A stretch of DNA of 64,000 nucleotides from Poa pratensis (Eukaryota > Streptophyta > Magnoliopsida > Poales > Poaceae). The stretch covers positions 8,053,875 to 8,117,874 of the forward strand of contig CAMZMU010000069.1 in the NCBI GenBank assembly GCA_947311845.1, read 5' to 3'. Shown one piece after another: positions 47,819 through 60,055 of the stretch; the first letter of the stretch is position 1, and each line of letters opens with the position of its first letter. The notes beneath the pieces are model-generated. The model worked only from the letters and a program-made list of their open reading frames with translations, searched no databases and was not told the DNA's origin. A program made the position numbers and the translations under genes.

Positions 47819-49328
47819 GGATACGTCCATTTCGCATCACTATTTTATAGCATAATTTACTGTTATTCAATGATATATTTCATATTAAGAGGAGTTACTT
47901 ATGTTATTTTGTCTTATTTTGCATGTTTGATGATCATTGGATAATTAACTGCCGGAGTCAGATTTCAGCTGGAAAAAGCAACGTCAAGGCACTATATTTC
48001 TGGAGCACTAAAAATATTTCCGAGAAGACAGATGTTCCTATTTTATCAGAAGATGGACTAAGCCAAAAGGGGAGGCTGAGATGGGCCAGGAGGGGCCCAC
48101 ACCACCCCTGGGCGCGGGGCCCACCTTGGCCGCGCCCTGGCCAGGTGTGGTGCCCCTGGCCCACCTCAGGCGCTCCCCCTTCGCGTACTTCATCCCCCAG
48201 AAACCCTAAGACACGGGGAGTCCGTGAGAAAATATTCCGCCGCCTCCACGAGGCGGAAACCACAGAGAGAGAAAAGCTCTCCGGCAGGGAGAAATCTGCC
48301 GGGGAAATTCCTTCCCGGAGGGGGAGATCATCGCCATCCTCATCGTCATCGCGCTGGACTTCATCGGGATCATCATCATCATCATCTCCACCGCCATCAC
48401 CACCATCACCGCTGCACCATCTCGTTCCGCTGTAACATCTAGGGCTATACTTTGTTTAGTTCATAGGGGAAACTCTCCCGGTGTTAATTACTCCTTGTGG
48501 TTGATGCTATTGAGTTTTATCGGTGAATTAAAGTATATGTTCAGATCGTTATCCATCATTATATCACCTCTGATCATGATCCATATGATGTCTCGTGAGT
48601 AGTTCGATTAGTTCTTGAGGACATGGGAGAAGTCACGCTGTTAGTAGTGGAATTATGTTGAGTAATATTTAATGGTTTGATATTTAAGTTGTGGTGTTAT
48701 TCTTCTAGTGGTGTCGTGTGAACGTCGACTACATGACACTTCACCTTTATGGGCCTAGAGGAGTGCATTGTGTATTTGGTTGCTAATTGTGGGGTTGCCG
48801 GAGTGACAGAAACCTAAACCCCCGTTAGTATACCGGTGCACAAGGGAGCGTAGGATCTCAGAGTTTAAGGCTGTGGTTAGATTTATCTTAATTACTTTCT
48901 TGTAACTGCGGATGCTTGCAAGAGGTATAATCACAAGTATGTATTAGTCCAAGTAAGGGCGGTGCATTAGCATAGGTTCACCCACACAACACTTATCAAA
49001 ACAATAAGATTAATCAACTATGTGAAGCGAAAGCACTTGACTAGAATCCCGTGTGTCCTCAAGAACATTTTGTCATCATAAGTAAACCAACCGGCTTGTC
49101 CTTTGCTCTAAAAAGGATTGGGCCACTTGCTGCAATTATTATTACTGTCTTTTACTTACTCGCATTTTATTTACCTGCTATATCAAAAACCCCTAAAAAC
49201 TTGTCTGCTAGCATTTACAGTGAAACCTTTACCGAAACTCCTTGTCAGCACCTTCTGCTCCTCGTTGGGTTCGACACTCTTATTTATCGAAAGTACTACG
49301 ATACACCCCCTATACTTGTGGGTCATCA
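47819..49328 (+). repeat. Element B 5' LTR
   Basis: 1510 bp. Starts GGATACGTCC (the 3' copy has TGATACGTCC, so the first T is mutated) and ends GGTCATCA. Contains a GC-rich palindrome at about 48083-48150. Small open frames such as 47923-48435 are within the LTR and not genes. Confidence 0.92.
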
Positions 49329-49339
49329 AGACTATTTTC

Positions 49340-49356
49340 TGGCGCCGTTGCCGGGG
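49340..49356 (+). promoter_or_regulatory. Element B primer-binding site (tRNA-Asp)
   Basis: TGGCGCCGTTGCCGGGG, an exact 17-base complement to the plant tRNA-Asp 3' end, 11 bases after the LTR. Single copy, unlike elements A and C. Confidence 0.9.
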
Positions 49357-49443
49357 AGTGAAGCGCTATTGGTAAGTGGAATTGGTAAGGGAAACTTTTA
49401 CTGTAGGTGCTATTTTTATTTCTGCTTGCTACTTTATTTTATC

Positions 49444-50598
49444 ATGGAGAGATCTCCATTTGAATCCCTGTTTGGAAATACTACTACCACTGCTAAGGTA
49501 GTAGAAGAGGAACCACCTGATCAAGTAATTCCATTTAAAATACCTATGAAAATTGTTGAACGAGTTACGAATAACCGCTATGCAGGAGATGGAACTGTCC
49601 CTCCTGGGGATCATTTGCTATTTATTCATGAATTATGCGAGTTGTTCAAGTGTGCAGGTATTTCAATGGAAGAGGTCAAGAAGAAATTGTTTTCTATATC
49701 GTTGACTGGTAAAGCTGCAAAATGGTATAGGATGCTGAAAAATGGGCGTTCTATTGGCTGGGAGGAGATTGTGCCTCTCTTTTATTCTAAATTTTATCCT
49801 CCTAGTGAAATTCATCAAGATCGGAATCATATATATAATTTTTGGCCTCATGATGGAGAAAGTATTGCCCAAGCGTGGGGGAGATTGAAATCATTAATGC
49901 TCAAATGCCCCATTCATGAGCTTCCTGGTAATGTTGTTATTGATAACTTCTATGCAAGGCTTTCTCTTCAAGATAAAACTCTATTGGATACCTCTTGTGC
50001 TGGATCATTTACGCGTAATAAAGAGGAAGTTAAATGGGACCTTCTTGATCGGATTGAGGAAAATACTGAAGGATGGGAGAACGACAAAGGTAGAGAATCA
50101 GGTATAAAGCATGATTACGAATGCATTAAAACTTTTATGAATACTGATAATTTTCGTAATCTCTATGATATGTATGGTCTTGATTCTCAAGTTATTGCAA
50201 ACTGTTACAAGGCTTTTGCCTCTTATCTTGATGTTCCTAAAGAAAGTTGCAATAAGTATCATTTGCCTTACAAAGATAATACTAATTCTGCCAATATTAA
50301 AAACATTGAAGTTCATACAGTTGATCGTATCTTGCCAGAACCTTATATTGAGAAACCACCTTTTCCTGTTAAAATTAGGGAACATTCTATCATAGCTAGT
50401 GTGGTTAATAAAAGTGCAAAGAAAGCTTTAGAACCTGCTGAACAAATAGCGGTAGAACCCACAATAGCAATAGTAAAGGATTTGGTAACTGAAAATGTAG
50501 AAGGAGGACATATTATCTTTTGTGAAGATGCCTCTAATATTGTTTCACATCCCGTAGAGCTAGGAAAACAAGTGTTCCTGTGCTTTCAGTCAAAATAG
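49444..50598 (+). CDS. Element B Gag
   Basis: Retrotransposon Gag-domain protein that forms the virus-like particle. The likely start is the ATG at 49444 (MERSPFESLFGN); the open frame upstream to 49051 runs back into the LTR and PBS and should be ignored. The Gag signature (LFSISLTGKAAKWY, then FYSKFYPP and AQAWGRLKSLML) lies at about residues 80-160. No CCHC knuckle is seen. The frame ends 'VFLCFQSK' after a base seems to be lost near 50545; protease continues in the next frame. Confidence 0.85.
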   Translation: MERSPFESLFGNTTTTAKVVEEEPPDQVIPFKIPMKIVERVTNNRYAGDGTVPPGDHLLFIHELCELFKCAGISMEEVKKKLFSISLTGKAAKWYRMLKNGRSIGWEEIVPLFYSKFYPPSEIHQDRNHIYNFWPHDGESIAQAWGRLKSLMLKCPIHELPGNVVIDNFYARLSLQDKTLLDTSCAGSFTRNKEEVKWDLLDRIEENTEGWENDKGRESGIKHDYECIKTFMNTDNFRNLYDMYGLDSQVIANCYKAFASYLDVPKESCNKYHLPYKDNTNSANIKNIEVHTVDRILPEPYIEKPPFPVKIREHSIIASVVNKSAKKALEPAEQIAVEPTIAIVKDLVTENVEGGHIIFCEDASNIVSHPVELGKQVFLCFQSK

Positions 50599-53500
50599 GA
50601 GAACATTGCTATTATGGTTTATGTGATATTGGTGCAAGTTCTAGCGCTATTCCTTTTGATCTTTATAAAGAAATTATGCATGAAATTGGTCCTTGCGAAC
50701 TTGAGGAGATTGATGTGGTTATTCAGCTTGCTAATAGAGAAACTATCTCCCAATTGGTATTGTGAGAGATGTTGAAGTTTTATGTGGTAAGACTAAATAC
50801 CCTGCTGATTTTCTAGTACTTGGTTCTGTTGCTAGTAAAGCGTGTCCCATTATTTTTGGTAGGCCTTTCTTGAATACATGTGGTGCCATTATAGATTGTA
50901 AGAAAGAGAAAATTTACACTAAATTTAATGGAGAATCTTATGAGTTTAATTTCTCTAAGTTTGGTAAACAACTTTATGAAACTGAATTACCTAATGAGAA
51001 TTTTCAAGTTGAACAACTTGCTTCTATTGCTGTTGCTCCTAACAATGCCTTGCAGCAATTCATGGAGGAACACGAAAGTGAAGTATTTATGGAGGAGAGG
51101 AATGAGATTGACAATGCCTTTCTTCGTCAACCACCAATACTTAAGCATAATTTGCCTGTGGAAGATTTGGGTACCTCAGCGCCTCCTAAGGAAGATCCTG
51201 TCTTCGATTTAAAACCGTTACCTGATAATCTTAAGTATGTTTATCTTGATGAAAGGAAAGTATATCCTGCTATTATTAGTTCTAAACTTTCAGGTAATGA
51301 AGAAGCAAGGTTATTAGAAGTACTAAAGAAACATCGAGGAGCTATGGGATACACTTTGGATGATTTAAAGGGGATTTCTCCTACTATATGTCAACATGCC
51401 ATCAACATTGAACCCGATGCAAAACCTGTTGTTGAGCATCAGCGTCGCTTGATCCCTAAGATGAAAGAAGTGGTAAGAAATGAGGTATTAAAACTTCTTG
51501 ATGCTGGTATAATTTATCCTATTGCTGATAGTAGATGGGTAAGTCCTGTGCATTGTGTCCCTAAGAAAGGAGGAGTTACTGTTGTACCAAATGAAAATGA
51601 TGAACTTATTCCTCAAAGAGTAGTAGTGGGATATAGGATGTGCATTGATTTTAGAAAGGTCAATAAAGTAACTAAGAAAGATCATTATCCTTTGCCTTTT
51701 ATTGATCAAATGTTAGAAAGGTTGTCTAAGAAAACCCATTTTTGTTTCCTTGATGGTTATTCTGGATTCTCACAAATTGCTGTTAAAGCACAAGATCAAG
51801 AGAAAACACTTTTACTTGTCCTTATGGAACTTATGCTTATAGACGTATGCCTTTTGGTTTGTGTAATGCTCCTGCTACGTTCCAAAGATGCATGTCTGCT
51901 ATTTTTCATGGTTTTTGTGAGAAATTGTGGAAGTATTCATGGACGATTTTTCCGTCTACGGAACTTCCTTTGATAATTGCTTGCACAATCTTGATAAAGT
52001 TTTGCAGAGATGTGAGGAGACAAATCTTGTTCTTAATTGGGAGAAATGTCATTTCATGGTTAATGAAGGAATTGTCCTAGGGCACAAAATTTCTGAAAGA
52101 GGTATTGAAGTGGACAGAGCTAAGTTGAAGCAATCGAGAAAATGCCCTGTCCAAGGGATGTGAAAGGTATCCGTAGTATTCTCGGTCATGCCGGTTTTTA
52201 TAGGAGGTTTATTAAAGATTTCTCTAAAATTTCAAAACCCCTCACTAATCTTCTTCAAAAAGATGTACCTTTTGTTTTTGATGATGATTGCAAGGAAGCT
52301 TTTGAAACTCTAAAAAAGCTTTAATCACAGCTCCTGTTGTTCAACCTCCTGATTGGACTTTACCTTTTGAAATAATGTGTGATGCTAGTGATTTTGCTGT
52401 AGGAGCTGTTCTTGGACAGCGGGTAGACAAGAAGTTAAATGTTATTCATTATGCTAGTAAAACACTTGATGCCGCTCAAAAGAATTATGCTACTACTGAA
52501 AAGGAATTTTTAGCAGTTGTTTTTGCTTGTGATAAATTTAGACCTTATATTGTTGATTCAAAAGTTACTATTCACACTGATCATGCTGCTATTAGATACC
52601 TTATGGAAAAGAAAGATGCTAAGCCTAGGTCATAAGATGGGTACTTTACTGCAAGAATTTGATTTACATATCGTAGATAGGAAAGGTGCTGAAAATCCTG
52701 TTGCTGATAATTTGTCTAGATTAGAAAACATTTCAGATGATCCTATACCTGTTAATGATAGTTTTCCAAATGAACAATTGGCTGCGATAAAGGTAAGCTC
52801 ACGCGAAAGTCCTTGGTATGCTGATTATGCTAATTTTATTGTTGCCAAGTATTTGCCTCCGACCTTTACAGCTCAGCAAAGAAGAAAGTTCTTTTATGAT
52901 TTGAGGCATTATTTTTGGGATGACCCACATTTGTATAAAGAAGGAGTAGATGGCATTATGCGAAGATGTGTTCCTGAGTATGAACAGAAAGAAATATTGA
53001 GCAAATGCCATGGAAGTGCTTATGGAGGACATCACGCTGGAGATAGAACTGCGCAAAAGGTTCTACAATCAGGTTTTTATTGGCCTACCCTTTTTAGAGA
53101 TGCTAGAAAATTTGTTTTATCATGTGATGAATGTCAAAGAGTAGGTAACATTAGTAGACGTAATGAAATGCCTATGAATTATTCTCTTGTTATTGAACCT
53201 TTCGACTGTTGGGGATTTGACTTTATGGGTCCTTTTCCTTCCTCAAATGGTTATACTCACATACTTGTTGCTGTTGATTATGTTACTAAATGGGTAGAAG
53301 CTATACCAACTTCTAGTGCTGATGGTGAGACATCATTAAAAATGCTTAAAGATATTATCTTCCCTAGGTTTGGTGTGCCTAGATATCTCATGACTGATGG
53401 GGTTCTCATTTTATTCATGGTGCTTTTAGAAAAACTTAGCTAAGTATGATGTTAATCATAGAATTGCTTCACCATATCATCCCAAACAAGTGGTCAAGTA

Positions 53501-54147
53501 GAATTGTCAAATAGAGAGATTAAGTCTATTTTGCAAAAGACTGTTAATAAATCTAGAAAAAATTGGTCTAAAAAGCTTAACGATGCTTTGTGGGCTTATA
53601 GAACTGCTTATAAAAATCCTATGGGAATGTCTCCTTACAAAATGGTTTATGGAAAAGCTTGTCATTTGCCTTAGAATTAGAACATAAAGCCTATTGGGCG
53701 GTGAAAGAACTTAATAGAGACTTTAAACTTGCCGGTAAAAAGAGATTGCTTAATTTGAATTCTTTAGATGAATGGAGAAATGCAGCTTATGAAAATGCTA
53801 GGCTCTTTAAAGAGAAAGTTAAGCAATGGCATGATAGAAGAATTCTTAAGAGAGAATTTAACGTAGGTGAAAAAGTTTTATTGTATAGGTCTCGTCTCAG
53901 ATTTTTTGCAGGAAAATTACTTTCAAAATGGGAAGGACCTTATATCATTGAGGAGGTCTATCGCTCAGGTGCGATTAAAATCAATTCACTAGATGGGGAC
54001 AGACCACAAGTGGTTAATGGTCAAAGACTCAAGCATTACATTTCTGGAGATTCTTATAATGAAGATGTTGATCTTATCAAAGTGGTAACTCCAGAGGATT
54101 TTATAAAAAGTCAAATTCAGACAACTGCAAAAGCTGATTTGGAATAG
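50580..54147 (+). pseudogene. Element B Pol (protease, RT, RNase H, integrase), frame-broken
   Basis: Protease: LCDIGASSSAIP (about 50610) and IIFGRPFLNTCGAIID (about 50850). RT (51440-52120): RMCIDFRKVNKVTKKDHYPLP, RMPFGLCNAPATFQ and the FMDDFSVYG active site (about 51935). RNase H (52340-52620): CDASDFAVGAVLGQ and HTDHAAIRYL. Integrase (52960-54060): zinc finger H-H-C-C ending CDECQRVG, then GFDFMGPF, MTDG, and SNREIK for the D-D-E, then a GPYIIEEVY-like C-terminal domain ending at 54147. At least nine frame changes occur near 50750, 51808, 51923, 52122, 52315, 52630-52650, 53400, 53483 and 53670. Almost all read as a single missing base in a short run. With LTRs this young that is suspicious for sequencing error. 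Confidence 0.9.
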
Positions 54148-54234
54148 GTAACAGTTTCGGTAAGAAAAAGTTCGCGATTTACTTTTCAACCTAAATATTT
54201 TTGTTTTTACATAATATGGAAAATTATGAGTCGG

Positions 54235-54485
54235 AAAAGGGTAGGAAACGGTGCCCGAGGGCACCACACCACCCCTGGGCGCGGGCCCCACCCTGGCCGC
54301 GCCGTGGGTGCGTGTGGGCACCTCGGAGCCCGTCTCCGACCCCGTTTCGTCCTGTACCTTCCTTTTGTCGTAAAACTTTTTGCTATATAATCACCCGGAT
54401 CTCCCGAGGTCCGTATATCGTGTTTTCGTCGAGTTTTGGTTTCGAGCTGTTTTCTGCCAGGAACTATTTCCGGATTTAGAGCGCC
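54235..54485 (+). promoter_or_regulatory. Element B internal promoter-like leader of ORF3
   Basis: A GC-rich imperfect palindrome (about 54250-54330) closely resembles the U3 palindrome of the same element (shared CACCACCCCTGGGCGCGG). It is followed by GCTATATAATC (TATA-like, about 54392) and a 90-base leader to the ATG at 54486. The same order, palindrome then TATA-like motif, appears in the LTR of element A. It may drive a separate transcript for ORF3. Confidence 0.5.
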
Positions 54486-55018
54486 ATGGTCTTCTCCAAC
54501 GACAACGAGAGCAAGGAGGGCGTGGAGGACATCATGGACCAGAGGATCGAGGAGGAGGTCAAGAGCGAAACCGATGATGAAGTAGAGGAAGACTCAACTC
54601 CACGTCCTCGCGCTACTATTGCAAGCATCGGGGTGACTGCCAACCCTTTCAATCCTGTGAAGAACCTGAACATGGGTGGTGAGGCATCGCGTCATGCCTT
54701 TGCACCCAAGACACTCGCCTCAAACTCCAGTAACCCTTTCCATACCCTCATCCATAAGTATCAATTTGAGAGAGTTCCGGAGATGGAGTTGCCTACTTGT
54801 TGGGATATAGATCGATCTAACAATGCAGGAAAAGAAAGCCCTAAGTCCAGTGAGAAGTGGGGAAACAATTCCAAGAGCTGGGATCACCTTCTGACCAGTT
54901 CATGAACCGCATCGAACACAATTCGGAGATGATCCGCATCCTCACATACAAGATAGATGAATTGAAGGATTTGGTCGAGAAGCTCATTAGGGCGTCGCCA
55001 CCAAGAGATCAAGCCTAA
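54486..55018 (+). CDS. Element B third ORF, unknown protein
   Basis: ATG at 54486 in a strong context (GCCATGG). The first 140 residues are acidic and Ser/Asn-rich (EEEVKSETDDEVEED) and end at 54905; a +1 frame continues with FMNRIEHNSEMIRIL and KIDELKDLVEKLI to a stop at 55018, a likely short coiled coil. The break near 54890 may again be one lost base. It has no signal peptide or membrane helix, so it is not an obvious envelope protein, though it sits where Athila elements carry an env-like gene. Function unknown. Confidence 0.6.
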
Positions 55019-56726
55019 ATCGTCAAGGGGTAATGGCACTCCCTTGGCTTGTTCCAAGCTTGGGGGAGTGCCCAGTATCATCTTTATCCTTTCGTTTTTA
55101 TAATTTCGTGGTCATATCATGAGTAGAGAAGTTATCTTATAAGATGGTTTGCGATGTGGAGTGTCAATCCTTTAGTTATCCATGGTTTGAGTGTGTCTTT
55201 GTTCAGAATATTAATGAGAAGTTCCACCTTTACTTTCGGTACATTTTATTTTAGCCTGCAATCTTCTTTATGTGCTGATCTTGCCATTAGTATTGACGCC
55301 ACTTTTGGGTACATTAAGTAAATTATATTAGTTGTGGCAAACTTAGTATTGGTCATTAGTAGCAATACCATGAAAACTTAAGTAGAAGGAGGGAATTACA
55401 TGCAAAAATATTATCCCTTTATCTTTCTTTCTTGCTAGCCAATAAGATTAGTATTCTTTGAGTTAAAACATTTGTGCTTACAGGGAAGATAGCATGGTTG
55501 CTTCTATTACATATATATTTGTGTGTATCCCCCAACTTTTATGCTTGCTACATGACCTTGCTAGCCTTAACCACCGTACTGAGAGGGAATGCTTCTCGTG
55601 CATCCAAATCCTTGAACCAAACCCATGCCATTTGTGTCCACCATAACTTCCTATATGTGGTATTTCTTTGCCACTCCAAGTAAATTTTTCATGTGCTACC
55701 TTTAAATTATTCAAAATGTTATTATTCCCTTTTGTGTCAATGTTTACTAGCTCATGAGGAAGTAGTGTGGTTATCCTTTATTCTACTTGTCAAACAGACT
55801 TTACACCTGGACTAGTGGCATATACATCCGCTTATCCAATAACTTGCAAAAAGAGCTGGCAACGGGATGCCCAGTCCCAATTAATTACAACTTTAACGCT
55901 TAATTCTCTTCACACTTTTGCCCTGAATTATCAGTAAGCATTGACAAACAGTGAAATATCTGCGTGTGTAAACCAAAGAGAAAGAGGGATGATCTGCCTT
56001 GCTGGTAGAAATAACGTCCTTCATGGGAGCCGCTCTTAAAAGTCTGTTTGACAGGGAGAATACTGTTTTCACCCGCTACCATTCGTTGACAATTAACAAA
56101 CACCCCAAAACTTAATTTTTGCTCTCTATATGATTTCAAAAACTTAAAAGCTCTAGCACATGACTTAATCCCTGCTTCCCTCTGCGAAGGGCCTTTCTTT
56201 TACTTTTCATGTTGAGTCAGTACACCTATTTCCTTCTTCCTTGAGCAAGCATTTGAGTTGTTGTGATTCAACCATATATATCATTAATATTGTCAATCAT
56301 GTTCTTTATCCTTTCTTGTCTTAGCACAAAGACTTTTGCCTCTAAGAATATAGCTTTGCAAGTTATCAATGACTGTAAAGAAGGTGTGATAATTGAGTGT
56401 GGAAGTTCTGCAATATAAGCTCTAATATAAAGACTCCTTTCGAAAGATAAGTATTGATTGCTTATTGTTCTATGACCAAGAATGAAGTGTGCCATTACTA
56501 ATCTATAATTTCCTTCGTGTATTTTTATTGTGGTTGTTTCACTACTCATGTTCAAGTTAGGTTATATGAAGAGTAGTTGCTGTTTAAAATGAGTGTGTTG
56601 TTTAGTAATTACTGATGCTTCTTGTCCGTATTCTTTATTATCGACGCTTCACTCCATAAACTTTTGTTCTAGTTTACTGAGCTCAGCTTTCGCTTGGGGA
56701 CAAGCGAGGTCTAAGCTTGGGGGGGT
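55019..56726 (+). other. Element B 3' non-coding region
   Basis: Has an internal PPT-like AAGCTTGGGGGAG at 55056, the conserved block 55555-56050 shared with A and C, and the final polypurine tract AAGCTTGGGGGGG at 56713-56725. Antisense frames at 55478-55714 and 55900-56139 lie in the shared block. Confidence 0.75.
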
Positions 56727-58180
56727 TGATACGTCCATTTTGCATCACTATTTTATAGCATAATTTACTGTTATTCAATGATATATTTCATATTAAGAGG
56801 AGTTACTTATGTTATTTTGTCTTATTTTGCATGTTTGATGATCATTGGATAATTAACTGCCGGAGTCAGATTTCAGCTGGAAAAAGCAACGTCAAGGCAC
56901 TATATTTCTGGAGCACTAAAAATATTTCCGAGAAGACAGATGTTCCTATTTTATCAGAAGATGGACTAAGCCAAAAGGGGAGGCTGAGATGGGCCAGGAG
57001 GGGCCCACACCACCCCTGGGCGCGGGGCCCACCTTGGCCGCGCCCTGGCCAGGTGTGGTGCCCCTGGCCCACCTCAGGCGCTCCCCCTTCGCGTACTTCA
57101 TCCCCCAGAAACCCTAAGACACGGGGAGTCCGTGAGAAAATATTCCGCCGCCTCCACGAGGCGGAAACCACAGAGAGAGAAAAAGCTCTCCGGCAGGGAG
57201 AAATCTGCCGGGGAAATTCCTTCCCGGAGGGGGAGATCATCGCCATCCTCATCGTCATCGCGCTGGACTTCATCGGGATCATCATCATCATCATCTCCAC
57301 CGCCATCACCACCATCACCGCTGCACCATCTCGTTCCGCTGTAACATCTAGGGCTATACTTTGTTTAGTTCATAGGGGAAACTCTCCCGGTGTTAATTAC
57401 TCCTTGTGGTTGATGCTATTGAGTTTTATCGGTGAATTAAAGTATATGTTCAGATTGTTATCCATCATTATATCACCTCTGATCATGATCCATATGATGT
57501 CTCGTGAGTAGTTCGATTAGTTCTTGAGGACATGGGAGAAGTCACGCTGTTAGTAGTGGAATTATGTTGAGTAATATTTAATGGTTTGATATTTAAGTTG
57601 TGGTGTTATTCTTCTAGTGGTGTCGTGTGAACGTCGACTACATGACACTTCACCTTTATGGGCCTAGAGGAGTGCATTGTGTATTTGGTTGCTAATTGTG
57701 GGGTTGCCGGAGTGACAGAAACCTAAACCCCCGTTAGTATACCGGTGCACAAGGGAGCGTAGGATCTCAGAGTTTAAGGCTGTGGTTAGATTTATCTTAA
57801 TTACTTTCTTGTAACTGCGGATGCTTGCAAGAGGTATAATCACAAGTATGTATTAGTCCAAGTAAGGGCGGTGCATTAGCATAGGTTCACCCACACAACA
57901 CTTATCAAAACAATAAGATTAATCAACTATGTGAAGCGAAAGCACTTGACTAGAATCCCGTGTGTCCTCAAGAACATTTTGTCATCATAAGTAAACCAAC
58001 CGGCTTGTCCTTTGCTCTAAAAAGGATTGGGCCACTTGCTGCAATTATTATTACTGTCTTTTACTTACTCGCATTTTATTTACCTGCTATATCAAAAACC
58101 CCTAAAAACTTGTCTGCTAGCATTTACAGTGAAACCTTTACCGAAACTCCTTGTCAGCACCTTCTGCTCCTCGTTGGGTT
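56727..58180 (+). repeat. Element B 3' LTR, interrupted
   Basis: 1454 bp, nearly identical to 47819-49271, then stops within the sequence GTTGGGTT where element C begins. About 57 bp of the LTR end are absent and expected beyond the window. Confidence 0.93.
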
Positions 58181-59777
58181 TGATAGGTCTCAAACGTATC
58201 TATAATTTTTGATGTTCCATGCTTGTTTTATACCAATTGCTACATGTTTTGCATCTACTTTATATCACTTCTATACATTTTTTGGGACTAACCTATTAAC
58301 AAGATGCCGAAGTGCCAGTTCCTGTTTTCTGCTGTTTTTGTATTCCAGAAAAGCTAGTCTGCAAATATTCTCGGAATTGGACGAAACTACACGGGGTGGC
58401 TATTTTTCCAGAACACGCTTGACGGAGCGAAGGAGCAGCAGAGGAGGGCCACCAGGAGGCCACACGCCACCAGGGCGGGGGCCCCCCTTCTGCCGCGCCC
58501 TAGGGTGGTGTGGGCCCCTCGGAGGTCCGCAGCCGCCGCCCTTTCGCCTACTTATTCCCCCCGACGCGAAAACCCTAAGTACTTGAGCAAATATCCACGA
58601 AAACTTCCAGAGACGCTGCCGTCGTCAACCCTAGCTCGGGAGGGTTCAGAACCTCTTCCCGGCACCCTGCCGGAGAGGGGAATCATCACCGGAGGCTTCT
58701 ACATCGCCATGCCTGCCTCCGGAGTGATGCGTGAGTAGTTCATCCTTGGACTACGAGTCCATAGCAGTAGCTAGATGGTTGTCTCTCCACTTTGTGCCAT
58801 CATGTTTAGATCTTGTGAGCTGCCCTACATGATCAAGATCATATTATTGTAATGCTACATGTTGTATTTGTTGGGATCCGATGAATATTGAATATTATGT
58901 CAAGTTGATTATCAATCTATCTTATATGTTATTTAAGATCTTGCATGCTTTCCGTTACTCGTAGATGCTTTGGCCAAGTAGATGCTTGTAACTCCAAGAG
59001 AGAGTATTTATGCTAGATAGTGGGTTCATGTCTCCGTTTAACCTGGGACAGTGACAGAAAGTTCTAAGGTTGTGGATGTGCTGTTGCCACTAGGGATAAC
59101 CTAACGATGCTATGTCCACGGACATATGTGTTTGTTTACATTACGCACTTTACTTAATGTAATTATCCGTTGCTTGCAACTTAATACCAACGGGGGACTC
59201 GGATGACAACCCGGCGGTGGATTATTAGTCATAGATGATGTTGGATAACGATCTATGTATTATGTCGTAATGCCCAATTAAATATCATAGTAGTCAACAT
59301 GTCATGTATATGCATTGTCATGCGCTCACTATTCGTCAATTGCCCAGATGTAATTTGTTCACCCAACATGTTAGTTATCTTTTATGGAGAGACACCACTA
59401 GTGAACTGTGGACCCCGGTCCATTCTTTTACACTGATTAAACAACCACAAACTGCAAACTGTTCCTTTTTCATTCTCTGCAATTAATACTCATTTTCCAC
59501 ACCATACGTTTAATCATTTGTTTTCAGCAAGCCAGTGAGATTGACAACCTCACTGTTTCGTTGGGGCAAAGTAGTTTGATTGTGTTGTGTGCAAATTCCA
59601 CGTCAACAGTCCAGACTCCCTGCGACAGCTATTTTTCTGGCGCCGTTGACAACCTTCTGAAGAGTTGCTGCTCCTACTGGTTCGATAACCTTGGTTTCTT
59701 TCTGAGGGAAAACTTGCTGCTGACTACATCATAACTTCCTTTGGGGTCTCCCAACGAACGTGTGTTTCACGTCATCA
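58181..59777 (+). repeat. Element C 5' LTR
   Basis: About 1597 bp. GC-rich palindrome at about 58440-58525, followed by a weakened TATA-like CCTACTTATTCC. Carries a primer-site-like TGGCGCCGTTGAC copy near 59639 inside its U5 end. Confidence 0.85.
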
Positions 59778-59787
59778 AGCTATTTTT

Positions 59788-59874
59788 CTAGCGCCGTTGC
59801 CGGGGAGTAGAAGTTCTTCAGGAAGCTGTTTGTCTCCCGTCAACAGCACTATTTTTCTGGCGCCGTTGCCGGGG
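59788..59874 (+). promoter_or_regulatory. Element C primer-binding sites (tRNA-Asp), two in the leader
   Basis: TAGCGCCGTTGCCGGGG at about 59789 (one mismatch, at the second base) and a perfect TGGCGCCGTTGCCGGGG at about 59858. With the partial copy in the LTR (59639) there are three. Confidence 0.8.
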
Positions 59875-60055
59875 AGACAGCAGTCTTCTGCAAGGGGAGT
59901 TTCACGCTTCCAATCTCTTTACTTTGTTTTTATCTTGCTTAGTTTATTTTATTTTATCTTGTTTGCTTTCAATTATCAAAAACACAAAAAAAATTAGTTA
60001 CTTGCATCTAGTTTACTTTCAAGTTATTTTCTGTACTGTTTTTATTTCTGTTAAA

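Larger units (their letters stand above)
47819..58180 (+). mobile_element. LTR element B: Gypsy, gag-pol plus third ORF
   Basis: Complete 5' LTR (47819-49328), tRNA-Asp primer site, gag, pol with domain order protease-RT-RNase H-integrase (Gypsy), a third ORF, a long 3' tail, PPT and a 3' LTR cut at 58180 by element C. Primer choice and the extra ORF after integrase suggest the Athila branch of non-chromovirus Gypsy elements; no chromodomain is seen. The shared 1454 bp of the LTRs differ by three substitutions and one indel, so insertion is very recent. Confidence 0.93.

Noticed and set aside
47923..48435. 170-codon frame in the B LTR, repeated as 226 codons at 56831
   Set aside because: LTR sequence; the frame changes with a single A-run length difference between the two LTRs.
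50600..50640. Protease DIG instead of DTG/DSG as an inactivating change
   Set aside because: Plant Gypsy retropepsins commonly vary at this middle residue (element C has DLG), so it is not by itself evidence of loss.
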